Source: Phymorhynchus buccinoides
Taxonomy: Eukaryota > Mollusca > Gastropoda > Neogastropoda > Raphitomidae
Direction of reading: 5' to 3'
DNA: 64,000 nucleotides
Assembly: GCA_017654935.2 (NCBI GenBank)
Contig: CM065711.1
Span: 26,103,430 to 26,167,429, forward strand
Shown here: positions 1-12,200 of the stretch, piece by piece
Numbering within the stretch: the stretch's first letter is position 1
Layout: the number at the start of each line of letters is the position of its first letter
Position numbers and translations under genes: made by a program
The notes under the pieces: generated by a model
Told to the model about the DNA's origin: nothing
The model's database searches: none
What the model saw: the letters and a program-made list of their open reading frames with translations, nothing else

Positions 1-590
1 AGGTTCCACTGTATCCAGTATAGCGACCACCTGACAATTACGGACAGTGTTGGCCAGTCTGTAGGGTGGTCGCAATACTGAGGTTCCACTGTATCCAGTA
101 TAGCGACCACCTCACAATTACGGACAGTTTTTTGGCCAGTCTGTAGGGTGGTCGCAATGCTGAGGTTCCACTGTATTCAGTATAGCGACCACCTCACAAT
201 TATGGACAGTGTTGGCCAGTCTGTAGGGTGGTCGCAATGCTGAGGTTCCACTGTATTCAGTATAGCGACCACCTCACAATTACGGACAGTGTTGGCCAGT
301 CTGTAGGGTGGTCGCAATGCTGAGGTTCCACTGTATCCAGTATAGCGACCACCTCACAATTATGGACAGTGTTGGCCAGTCTGTAGGGTGGTCGCAATGC
401 TGAGGTTCCACTGTATTCAGTATAGCGAGCACCTCACAATTATGGACAGTGTTGGCCAGTCTGTAGGGTGGTCGCAATGCTGAGGTTCCACTGTATTCAG
501 TATAGCGACCACCTCACAATTATGGACAGTGTTGGCCAGTCTGTAGGGTGGTCGCATTACGGAGGTTCCACTGTATCACGGCACAGCTTA
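1..590. repeat. Tandem satellite, about 78-83 bp unit, about 7 copies
   Basis: Seven head-to-tail units each begin with a GAGGTTCCACTGTAT-like stretch. Each contains the arm AGCGACCACCT and its approximate complement AGGGTGGTCGC, so a unit can fold into a hairpin. The GGTTCCACTGTA edge matches the ends of the TA-flanked MITE family F found later in the window, so the array probably arose from tandem amplification of such a MITE. It starts before the window. Confidence 0.85.
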
Positions 591-1004
591 GTCTTTCGTG
601 GAAGACCATGACTCTCTAACTAGGGGGGCATTTGCACTGTCTCTAGTGCTGCAGCCAATGGGATTGGTTGGCCTTTGGGGACCGGGACCTTTCCCAACGC
701 CAACTCTCATCTTCAAATCCCTTTTGGCCCGAGAGAGTGGGGATGTACCCTGGGCAAGGTTTCTTCTCTACAAACACATTGTAGCCCAGCTCGCGGGAAT
801 AGCAGCTGCCCCCCCCCCCCCCCCCTGCTATCTGGCAGTCATTGTCAGAAACGACAGACAGGCAACAACACAACAATGAGGGTCACTGCACATGTTGGGG
901 CAGTGAATGGATGCCTAGTGCCTCCATACAGGGCTGGGTGGAAAAAAGCATGTAACTTGCAATCTTTGTCAAATGTTAGTGTTTTTGTTGTTGTTGTTGT
1001 CCAG
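591..1004. other. Intron or flank sequence with poly-C tract
   Basis: No coding feature is seen. The stretch has a poly-C run near 810-825 and a (TTG)n tract ending in CCAG at 1001-1004, which is the acceptor of the next exon. Confidence 0.5.
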
Positions 1005-1201
1005 ATCGCTCAGCTGGATGCTGAAGCGTCAGACGCGCGGACCAAGTTCAAGGCCATGAGAGATGAGGTGAAGGGCGTCTTCGACGAGCTGCAATCGGCG
1101 GTGGAAGCGAGGCGACAGCAGTTGAACTGGGAGATTGAGGAGAGAGAACGCGTCTTCCTGGCACAAAGGGAAGCCTGCAAGAAAGCCTTGGAGAGCTACA
1201 G
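1005..1201 (+). CDS. TRIM-MIB gene exon a: coiled coil
   Basis: The acceptor is ...TTGTTGTCCAG and the donor is CTACAG|GTGATA. It encodes 65 codons plus AG of a split Arg codon. The residues are heptad-like and charged (FDELQSAVEARRQQL, EIEERERV), typical of the coiled coil after the B-boxes of TRIM proteins. The incoming phase is 0. Confidence 0.75.
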
Positions 1202-3141
1202 GTGATAGAGAGTTACAGAAAGTTCTCTTTCTTTCCTCGGACTACCGGATATTGGAACTCCCTTCCACCTGAGGTGGCAACATCAGCCTCAGCGGAAGTC
1301 GGGACTATCGGAGATTGGAACTCCCTTCCACCTGAGGCAGTAGCATCAGCCTCAGCGGAAGTCGGGACTATCAGAGATTGGAACTCACTTCCACCTGAGG
1401 CGGTAGCATCAGCCTCAGCGGAAGTCGGGACTATCGGAGATTGGAACTCCCTTCCACCTGAGGCAGTAGCATCAGCGGAAGCGGAAGTCGGCAGCGGCAG
1501 CGGCAGCGGAAGTCGGGACTATTTGCCTTTTTTACCAAACATAAAGCTGTATTTTATGAACCTTTTCAGCTAATCATCTTTTTGGAATACTAACCCTAAC
1601 CCTAACCCCTACCCCCCCCCCCCCCCCCCCCCTATAAGACGGAAAAACGTAATGAACCATGACTGTGACAAATGCTGCGGTGTACTGCAGTACATAGGGG
1701 GGGGGGGGTCCTATTAGATAATGGCCTTTATCATGACTGCAATTAATTATTGAACAAAGATAATTAGCTCAAAATGTTCATAAAATACAGCTTCATGTTT
1801 GGTAAGAAAGGCAAAAACGGAAAAAAGGAATTAACCGAGAAATGTAGGGGGGTGGCACATCTTGACCTTTACCTAAATAAGCAACGCCCCCCCCCCCCCC
1901 CCCACCATTCCTCCCCCAGTTCACACCCATTCCCCCAATCCCTCAAACCCTCCCCCCTCCCTCCACAACACCGCCTACCCTTTCCAACCCCCGACCCCAC
2001 TTGCATCCCTTCTCCCCCCCCCCCTCCCCCCCCCCTTGCCCCCCCCCCCCCCCCCATTACATCGAGGCTGACCATCTGTGTGGCTACATTTTTGCCTGCA
2101 GTCTTTCTGCCTGACAGAAGCCCCCCTTTAGTACAACAACAGAACCATAAAAAAGACGATGGTGGTTGTTCAAAGAAAGAAGAATAGTCAAAGGGACTGG
2201 CTTCTGCCTAAGCCTCGTGGCTTATAAAATGTCCCATCCAATTATATTTTTCTTTAGTTTGGTTGCATTTGTGTGCGAAAGGAAAGTAACGATTTGCAAT
2301 GTCAGTCATCATAATCATAAAACATTTCACTAAAATTTTCATTTTTGTCAACTAGATTTTTGAAGGCGTTAGTAGATTGTGCATTTTTTAGTTCAGGTGG
2401 CAGTGAGTTCCAGGAGTTAACACCTCTGTTACTGAGACAATGTTTACGTTTGTTAGTGTTTTACGGTTGAATTTGAACTTTCCCCTCTTGGTTTCTAGTT
2501 GTGTTAGACAAGGATGGTGAGAAAAGACACTCAAAAACTGATGTTGTCTAAGTTGTGAAAAGTTTTGTTCCTTTGGATAAGGTCGTCTCTTATACGCCTT
2601 CCTTTTAATGAATGTAAATTTACCAATTTTAATCTATCACGGTACATTAGATCTTTACAACTTTTGACCAATTTTGTCGCTCTCCTTTGAACTCTTTCAA
2701 TTGATGATGACTGTCTCTTAAGATAAGGGTACCAGATAACGTTGCCATATTCTAATTGAGGGCAAACCATAGACTTACGCAATAACAAAAACGTTTCCTT
2801 ATCTAATTCAACAAATGTTCTTTTAATTATGCGCAACATCTGATCACAGGGGGGAGCTGTCCGCCCACAGGGTTACCGCCGAACGCCTGGCGTCCTCCGC
2901 GCCAAACAACTCTCTTCTGGCCTCGCTGGGGAAGGTCATGTTACGATTGGCGTCTGTGGAAACACAGCGCATCCCTGACAACCCAGAGTCCACCACTGGA
3001 AGTCTCGTCTTGGATCCTGTCTTCTCCGGGAAGACCAAAGAGGTGATTGCTGCGAACGGCGAACTGGCCGATTCCAGCGAAGCACATCAGGTAGGACTAC
3101 TCACACACACACACACATGCACGCGTACACACATGCATGTA

Positions 3142-3195
<54 letters not shown>

Positions 3196-6100
3196 TTCTA
3201 ATTGGAATTTTGTCACAAGCAATGTTCTATTTCAACAAGTGTGTGTGTGTGTTTATGAGAGAGAAATAGAGAGAGAGAGAGAGAGAGAGAGAGCAGACCT
3301 GTTTACCATTCCGGTTTAGCCGGAATTATTCCGGAAATTTGCTAAAATTCCGGGTAAAATAGTAAATTCCGGATGAACGCTGAAAATTCCGGATTTCGAA
3401 AAAACAAAAAAAAAAAAACGTCTATTATTTGTTTCCGTTCGTAGTAAAAGACGCAAGGGTTGACCGAAACGTTTACCTAACACACTATGTCATCAGAAAA
3501 GGGGTTGTGCTTGACGTCACATGCATTAAATGCTGCATTTTCATTGGTTAAAGGGGTGAAATAATGTTTTTATTTTGGTCGATCTATTTCGGGACTGAGC
3601 AAATGGCGGTCAGACTTTTACTGTCGATTCGAAGAGCTTTCCAGGCAGTTTTTTAATGGTAGAGATTGTAATTAGGGCTTGAAATGAGTCAATTTAGATT
3701 ATATTATCACTTGAAAATACGATGATGTGAGAAGTTTTCAACGGAAAATGAAGTCAAAATTGATCGCGATGGCGCCGAGTTGCAACTTGGCATCCGCCGA
3801 TCCATGGCTGAGTGATTTTTCTCTGTCCGATCGTGGACATTTCCAGGTATTTTGCTTTTTCCAGCTTGTTTTATACTAAAATTTGCTAAGAATTAGTGAC
3901 TGAATTTACTAATAAAACTTTTCTGGCGAAATTGAGCCAAGAAATCATCACAATTTTGAAAATCGACGCCGATGTTCGCGGAAAGGAGAAGAAGAAGAAA
4001 CCGCTTTATCGCGAGTCGTGTACAGATCATGTGAATTCCGGTTTTTGTTCTCAAATTCGGGGTTTTTTGGTGGCAAATTCCGGGTTTTTCATTATAAGGG
4101 TAAACAGGTCTGGAGAGAGAGAGAGAGCGTGCGAGCACAAACTGAACAAGCCTTGTTGAACTTGAAGACAATGATTTCAGTGCTATGCCTTGTTGGAGCA
4201 TTTAGCTGTTTGTTGATGCATGAATTCAGTCTGAACAATATTGGTTAACAATTGATCTATCTTCCCTGAATCGATATTTGCTAGTTTTGCATATATCAAA
4301 GTAATAAAAAAAGCCCGAACATTTCGTAATAAACGGAGAAAAGAAAAGGAGGAAGGGAGAAAGAAACTTTTAAAACTAAAATACCCGCAGCCTAGAGACA
4401 TGCTAATGCTCTTTGGTTTGTTTACAGGTCTCTAATGCGCGCTACAGGTGTCTTCTTTGTGGTAAGTAACCTGGCCATTCTTCTCTCTGCAGTGTCTTCT
4501 TTGTGGTAAGTAACCTGGCCATTCTTCTCTCTTCTTTGTGGTGAGTAACCTGGCCATTCTTCTCTCTTCTTTGTGGTGAGTAACCTGGCCATTCTTCTCT
4601 CTGCAGTGTCTTCATGTGGTAAGTAACCTGGCCATTCTTCTCTCTTCGTTGTGGTAAGTAACCTGGCCGTTCTTCTCTCTTCGTTGTGGTAAGTAACCTG
4701 GCCATTCTTCTCTCTTCTTTGTGGTAAGTAACCTGGCCATTCTTCTCTCTTCGTTGTGGTGAGTAACCTGGCCATTCTTCTCTCTTCTTTGTGGTGAGTA
4801 ACCTGGCCATTCTTCTCTCTGCAGTGTCTTCATGTGGTAAGTAACCTGGCCGTTCTTCTCTCTTCGTTGTGGTAAGTAACCTGGCCATTCTTCTCTCTTC
4901 TTTGTGGTAAGTAACCTGGCCATTCTTCTCTCTTCTTTGTGGTGAGTAACCTGGCCATTCTTCTCTCTTCTTTGTGGTGAGTAACCTGGCCATTCTTCTC
5001 TCTTCTTTGTGGTGAGTAACCTGGCCATTCTTCTCTCTTCTTTGTGGTGAGTAACCTGGCCATTCTTCTCTCTTCTTTGTGGTGAGTAACCTGGCCATTC
5101 TTCTCTCTTCTTTGTGGTGAGTAACCTGGCCATTCTTCTCTCTTCATTGTGGTGAGTAACCTGGCCATTCTTCTCTCTTCTTTGTGGTGAGTAACCTGGC
5201 CATTCTTCTCTCTTCGTTGTGGTGAGTAACCTGGCCATTCTTCTCTCTTCTTTGTGGTGAGTAACCTGGCCATTCTTCTCTCTTCTTTGTGGTGAGTAAC
5301 CTGGCCATTCTTCTCTCTTCGTTGTGGTGAGTAACCTGGCCATTCTTCTCTCTTCTTTGTGGTGAGTAACCTGGCCATTCTTCTCTCTTCTTTGTGGTGA
5401 GTAACCTGGCCATTCTTCTCTCTGTACTGTCTTCTTTGTGGTAAGTAACCTGGCCATTCTTCTCTCTGTACTGTCTTCTTTGTGGTAAGTAACCTGGCCA
5501 TTCTTCTCTCTGCAGTGTCTTCATGTGGTAAGTAACCTGGCCATTCTTCTCTCTGTAGTGTCTTCTTTGTGGTAAGTAACCTGGCCATTCTTCTCTCTTC
5601 TTTGTGGTGAGTAACCTGGCCATTCTTCTCTCTGTACTGTCTTCTTTGTGGTAAGTAACCTGGCCATTCTTCTCTCTGCAGTGTCTTCTTTGTGGTAAGT
5701 AACCTGGCCATTCTTCTCTCTGTAGTGTCTTCTTTGTGGTAAGTAACCTGGCCATTCTTCTCTCTGCAGTGTCTTCTTTGTGGTAAGTAACCTGGCCATT
5801 CTTCTCTCTGTACTGTCTTCTTTGTGGTAAGTAACCTGGCCATTCTTCTCTCTTCTTTGTGGTAAGTAACCTGGCCATTCTTCTCTCTGCAGTGTCTTCT
5901 TTGTGGTAAGTAAAGCCCAACCTTAACTGGCCGAATCTCTTTCGGGCGAACGGGTGCTCGACCGAAACGAGAAAAGCCAATTAGTGCTCTTTTCATTTTC
6001 GCCCGAACAAACAAAGATTCAATTGATCGCCGAACAGTGGGTTTGTTCCTTAATCTGACCCGAACCGAACTGTGCAGAAGTGTACCTTTGACCCCAACGT

Positions 6101-9100
6101 CATAGCGAGGCTCAAAAGGCCTACTTCGGTAAACATGTAGGCCTAAGCCTAGATTAAATCCCCTCACCCCCTTAATTTTCTGCATCTCGTCTATAGAAAG
6201 AAAATAACCGAGAAGTAACATTTTGTTTATTATTTTTCAAAAGGGGTAGTAATAGTATTGAATTATTTTCATATAATAAATCTATTAAATGATGAGATAT
6301 GATGATAGGCCTTTGATATAATCAGTTCGTGCTGATCGAGTGATCCAACTCTCTTGTTAAAAAAACTGAAAGAAGCAGACTTTGAGATTGAGGTTCGTAA
6401 ACATGACGAGGGTGCAAAACTACATCTTTGCATTATGCTCTAGGCTAACATCTCACGGAAGAAAAAAAAAGAAAATCAGAAGAAAAAACAAAGGCATGTT
6501 TTGGATCACTGATCTAAAATTAAAGATCAGCGACAATTGTTTTCCCTTCAAGTATGAAGAGTTCCATTTAGCTTGACAACTTTCTTCCTTCACGTATGAA
6601 GAGTTCTCATTTCGTTCGGCGAACAACTTGTTCCCAGAACACGAGATGTGAACAAGATTCGGGCCGAACTGCTGTTCGGTGAGCATTTTCTTGGGCTATT
6701 AGGGGAAAACCCGGTTCGACTGAGCATTTCAGTTCGCCGAGCAACCGTTTGGCCAGCTAAGGTTGGGCATAACCTGGCCATTCTTTTTTTTTTTTCTTTC
6801 TTCTGGGCCGTACAGTGGCATTGCTCTCACGCCGCTCGTTCCGAATCCCAATTCGCAGCTACACCCGGGTTTGTTCAAGTCACATAATCCGAGACCTCTA
6901 TGTTAGGCCGTCAGGTGGCAACCAACCAAGGATACACTGCACTTCTGCTGAGTCACTTCGGTGGAGTTCAGTGGAGCCTGTTCAGGACACCACCTACTAA
7001 GCCCCCTACTGACGACACTATTCTCAGTCGCGGAGCCAGCGTGAGTGAGGTCCTCCTCCGAGGGTGCCACCATGACCGTCCACTGACAGCTCCCCAAAAC
7101 ACACTGATCCCCATGACTTTGACCCAAATGCACCAAGGCGTAGACTGGATTGGAAACCGAAACTGAGGTCACCATGAGAGCAGGGCATGCAAAGCCACAG
7201 AATTTGAGACATTTTTTAATTTAATGATTGATGGAAAATGAGGCCGATGGTAACGATGATGATGATGCTATGGAGTTCCGTATCGGTCTGAGACGGCATG
7301 GCAGGGCTGTATTCTACGCTTCCTGTCATAATGATATCCCGGCGTCAACCAGGCCAGAGAACTACAGACACCTGCAGTGTTGGTCTTGCAATTAGAGCAA
7401 CACTCTCAGAATCGCATCCGTTAAGCGGATGAAACTGGACTGTGTGGTTTCAGTCTTCCCATTGAGCCCATAGCCACTCACTCTGGGTAAGGACCGAAAA
7501 AACACTTGCCTCTGATGGGATTCGAACCCAAGACCTCCCAGCCAGTAGTCCGCGACGCTAACCACTACACCATTCTTCTCTCTGCAGTGTCTATCTGTCA
7601 GGGTTCACTTCCATGACACTTCCCCACGAGGCAGTTCCCCGTCATGACAATTTCCCACGCACAATTCCCTGCAAGACAATTCCCTGGTACTGACCACTCC
7701 CCACGATGACAATTCTCCATGTTGATCCTTCAACAATTCCCTGGTACTGACCACTCCCCATGACGACAATTCTCCACGTTGATCCGTCAGCAATTCCTTG
7801 CTGCTGACAACTTCCCACGACGACAATTCTTCTTCAGCAATTCCCCGCTGCTGACAACTTCCCACGATGACAATTCTCGTTCAGCAATTCCCTGGTACTG
7901 ACAACTTCCCATGACGACAATTCTCCTTCAACAATTCCCTGGTACTGACATTTACTTCCCACAACGACAATTCTCGTTCAGCAATTCCCTGGTACTGACA
8001 ACTTCCCACGACGACAATTCTCCTTCAACAATTCCCTGGTACTGACAACTTCCCACGACGACAATTCTCCTTCAGCAATTCCCTGGTACTGACAACTTCC
8101 CACGACGACAATTCTCCTTCAACAATTCCCTGGTACTGACAACTTCCCACAACGACAATTCTCCTTCAACAATTCCCTGGTACTGACATTTACTTCCCAC
8201 GACGACAATTCTCCTTCAACAATTCCCTGGTACTGACAACTTCCCACGACGACAATTCTCCTTCAGCAATTCCCTGGTACTGACAACTTCCCACGACGAC
8301 AATTCTCCTTCAACAATTCCCTGGTACTGACAACTTCCCACGATGACAATTCTCCTTCAACAATTCCCTGGTACTGACAACTTCCCACGACGACAATTCT
8401 CCTTCAACAATTCCCTGGTACTGACAACTTCCCACGACGACAATTCTCCTTCAACAATTCCCTGGTACTGACAACTTCCCACGATGACAATTCTCCTTCA
8501 ACAATTCCCTGGTACTGACATTTACTTCCCACGACGACAATTCTCCTTCAACAATTCCCTGGTACTGACAACTTCCCACGATGACAATTCTCCTTCAACA
8601 ATTCCCTGGTACTGACATTTACTTCCCACAACGACAATTCTCGTTCAGCAATTCCCTGGTACTGACAACTTCCCACGACGACAATTCTCCTTCAGCAATT
8701 CCCTGGTACTGACAACTTCCCACGACGACAATTCTCCTTCAACAATTCCCTGGTACTGACAACTTCCCACGATGACAATTCTCCTTCAACAATTCCCTGG
8801 TACTGACAACTTCCCACGACGACAATTCTCCTTAACAATTCCCTGGTACTGACAACTTCCCACGACGACAATTCTCCTTCAACAAGTCCCTGGTACTGAC
8901 ATTTACTTCCCACGACGACAATTCTCCTTCAACAATTCCCTGGTACTGACATTTACTTCCCACGATGACAATTCTCCTTCAGCAATTCCCTGGTACTGAC
9001 AACTTCCCATGATGACAATTCTCCTTCAACAATTCCCTGGTACTGACATTTACTTCCCACAACGACAATTCTCCTTCAACAATTCCCTGGTACTGACAAC

Positions 9101-9152
9101 TTCCCACGACGACAATTCTCCTTCAGCAATTCCCTGCCGCTGACAATTCACC

Positions 9153-9190
<38 letters not shown>

Positions 9191-9226
9191 TCTCTCACTC
9201 TCTCTCTGTCTCTCTGTCTCTCTCTG

Positions 9227-9260
<34 letters not shown>

Positions 9261-12200
9261 ACTTGTGTGTGTGTGTGTTTCTTTGTCTTTTGTTTGATCC
9301 ACTCTGTTTACTTACTGCTGCAAAGACGCTATTACAAAGACGAACAAGAAGATAACACAAACATACGTTTAAGAGAACAAGAGAGGGATAGAAAGGAAAA
9401 CAAAGAATTAGCTTCAATGACGGGGAAACAGGCGAGAAAGTGACACATTTGAACACATATTCTTTCTTGTTTTTATAAAGCCTGTCTTTGTGTTTTTGGA
9501 ATTGGATAATAAATTCCAGTTGCAATCTTGGAAGAAAATAGAGATTTTTGGACAAAATTCTGTTATTATATCTTGTAAACCAAAAAAACAACCGCTTTGG
9601 CATGAGACTGTGTCAGTCCAGTTGACATAAGCTAGAGCGGCAAGGCTATGTTAAAATGTTGCTATGCAATGGTCGTGCAGGGATTGTCATAAGCCATGAC
9701 AAGCTCCTGGCATAACATCATCAGTCTAAGATCCTCCGAAGTCGGTGTGTGGCTGCCAACATGGCGGGGTAATCAAAAACGGTCACACATAAATAATAAT
9801 ATAAAAAATAATTGATAGTATTTCTATAGCGCCTTTCTATAATTATTTTACACTCAAGGCGCTTCCATTCACTGATACACCCGCAGTCACACAAAACATT
9901 ATCACCCAATCATTCACCCAGGTACAAGATCAAGAAGGAAACATTTACAAACCGAATGAGCTTTGAAAGTAGTGTGTCTTGAGTTTAGCTTTGAAAGTAG
10001 AGATAGTTGGTTCATGGCGGAGATCGACTGGGAGGGAATTCCAAACAGCAGGGGCACTGAAACTGAAACTGCGGTCACCAAATGATTTTAGATTTGTTTT
10101 TGGAACTTTCAGAAGTTTTGTGTTTGAGGACCTGAGTGAGCGGGAAGGAGTGTAGGTGTGAAGAGCTCTGGAGAGGTAAGGCGGAAGAGTCTGTTCAAAG
10201 TGACGGAAGGATAGGACAGCCAGCTTATACTGAAGGCGGAACTGCACAGGGAGCCAATGGAGCTCCATCAGAAGTGGCGTGACGTGATCTCGCTTGCGCT
10301 TACGCAGTATGAGGTGGGCTGCACTGTTTTGAACTCGCTGAAGGCGAGTAATTTCTTCTGTAGGAAGGCCAAAGAGAATGGAATTGCAGAAATCTAAACG
10401 TGAAGAAATAAAAGCTGCAACAAGGCGCTTGCATGCGTTAGCTGAAAGAAAAGTCCGAATGGATGCAATACGTCTGAGCTCAAAGAAACAAGAGCGACAA
10501 ATGCTGCTGATATGGTCATGCATGGACAGAGTCTGGTCAATCGTTACCCCGAGGTACTTGACAGATGGTTTGAACTGAACAGTATTGGCTCCAATGTCTG
10601 CTGACTCACTGTTAATTAATGCAAGGCGACCAGCAGAACCAGCAGGCAGAAACATGCAATGTTCTCATCCCTAGCTGGTGTATTTGTACCAAAGTGTTCA
10701 AGTGCTTTGGCTGTTGGGATGATCCATGGAGTTGTTAAGCCAGGGAACAATAACCAAAAATAAAATAAAAAATAACATGAGTAACTGTAGAATTAGCAAA
10801 AGACACGGTGATTTGTTTTCCAGGAATACCTAGAGGGGTCATTGTTGACGGGCCAGAGTTTGCTGCTGTCATAAAGGTGGGCGACCGTGTCAGACGGGGC
10901 AGAGACTGGAAAAAGGGATGTATCGATGTACGTTTTTTTAAATTATTATTTTTTTAAAAGTATGATTGAGTGAATGATATGTTTAAAGGCACAGCTGGGA
11001 TATAAAAGGACCGAGTAGAGCCGCATGGCTTCATTCTGCCTCTCTCCTCGTGTGCCACAACTCTTTATTTCTACCTTTTTCTCTGTAGCGCGAGACAGCA
11101 AGTGTCGGACTTTCGCTACCCGATTCTATGTATGATGGGTTTCCTAATTGCTATAAATAAATAACAAAAGCAAACAACTGTCTGGTTTCCGCCTATATGT
11201 TCCTGGCCTGCATGGTGCATGCTCATCATCACCCCCATTTCCTTATCCCAAACCATACCCTTACCACCCCATCATATATGGATCTGTTGTTTTGGCTTTA
11301 ACACAGGGCCTGGGCTATGGCAGTCAACTTTTGTGATTAAAGACACAAATCATAATGCCTTTTCTTGGCTTTCAGTTCCTTTTTTTTTCCCTTTTTTTTT
11401 TGCTATCCCATCTTCTGGGCCGTACAGTGGCGTTGCTCCCACGCCGCACATTCCGAGTTCCAATACGCAGCCCCCCCCCCCCCCCCCCTCCCTGGTTTGT
11501 TCAGGTCACAGAATCCGAAACCCAGCCGTGTTTTTCAGTTTCTTGTCTCTTTTGTCCTTTTCTAACTGTCTGACAATGTAATCAATCAATTGATTATTAA
11601 ATAACCAAATGACTTGAGTTTAGAGTTGTGGATAAAATTACTATTTGTAAATTCGTCTTCATCAATCATTATTATTTTCTTCTTCTGACTGCGTACCCAG
11701 GCCATATGGTTATAATAGGTCATGCTGCCATGTCTGGTTTTCAGTTTTCACTGGTCTCCCGGCTGCATTCAGCCGACGCATTCCGATTTTGGAGGAGCTC
11801 ATTTGAGAAAAGTATTTGGAAGATGTTTTTGAAAAGCAGGAAAATGGTCCAGCAAAGCAGACAAATAGTAGATGATATTGATAGTAAGAAGAGGAAAAGG
11901 CAGAGTCAAAGAGAGTGGCAGATTAGAGGAAGTTGCGAGCTCAGAACTTCCAAAAGGTGGGGTAACTATTTGTACTGAAAGATTCCTTGATATCCCCATA
12001 GGGGGGGTCAGTCATTTTATGAAAAAAAGGTACCACACTCTGTAGCTGTACATGTGCGAACGCATGCACAAGATCTTGCGCACACGTTAAAGCCCATCCC
12101 AACTATTCGGTACGAGTAGGTCGTGTGTGCCGGTGGGATGGATGACACGAATTCACATAGCATGCATCCTGTGCGCTATTAATGGTCTGAGATGAAGACC

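Noticed and set aside
1589..1612. Telomere or chromosome end
   Set aside because: Only about three CCCTAA-like units followed by poly-C, inside an intron; too short to be a telomere.
4422..6221. Long minus-strand open frames (up to 463 codons) reading REEWPGY/ARLLTT repeats
   Set aside because: They are the reverse of the splice-cassette minisatellite, open in all three frames because the unit lacks stops on that strand. No start context or domain.
10999..11170. TATA box and promoter of a separate gene or LTR
   Set aside because: ATATAAAAGG stands alone; no coding sequence, LTR ends or primer-binding site were found nearby.
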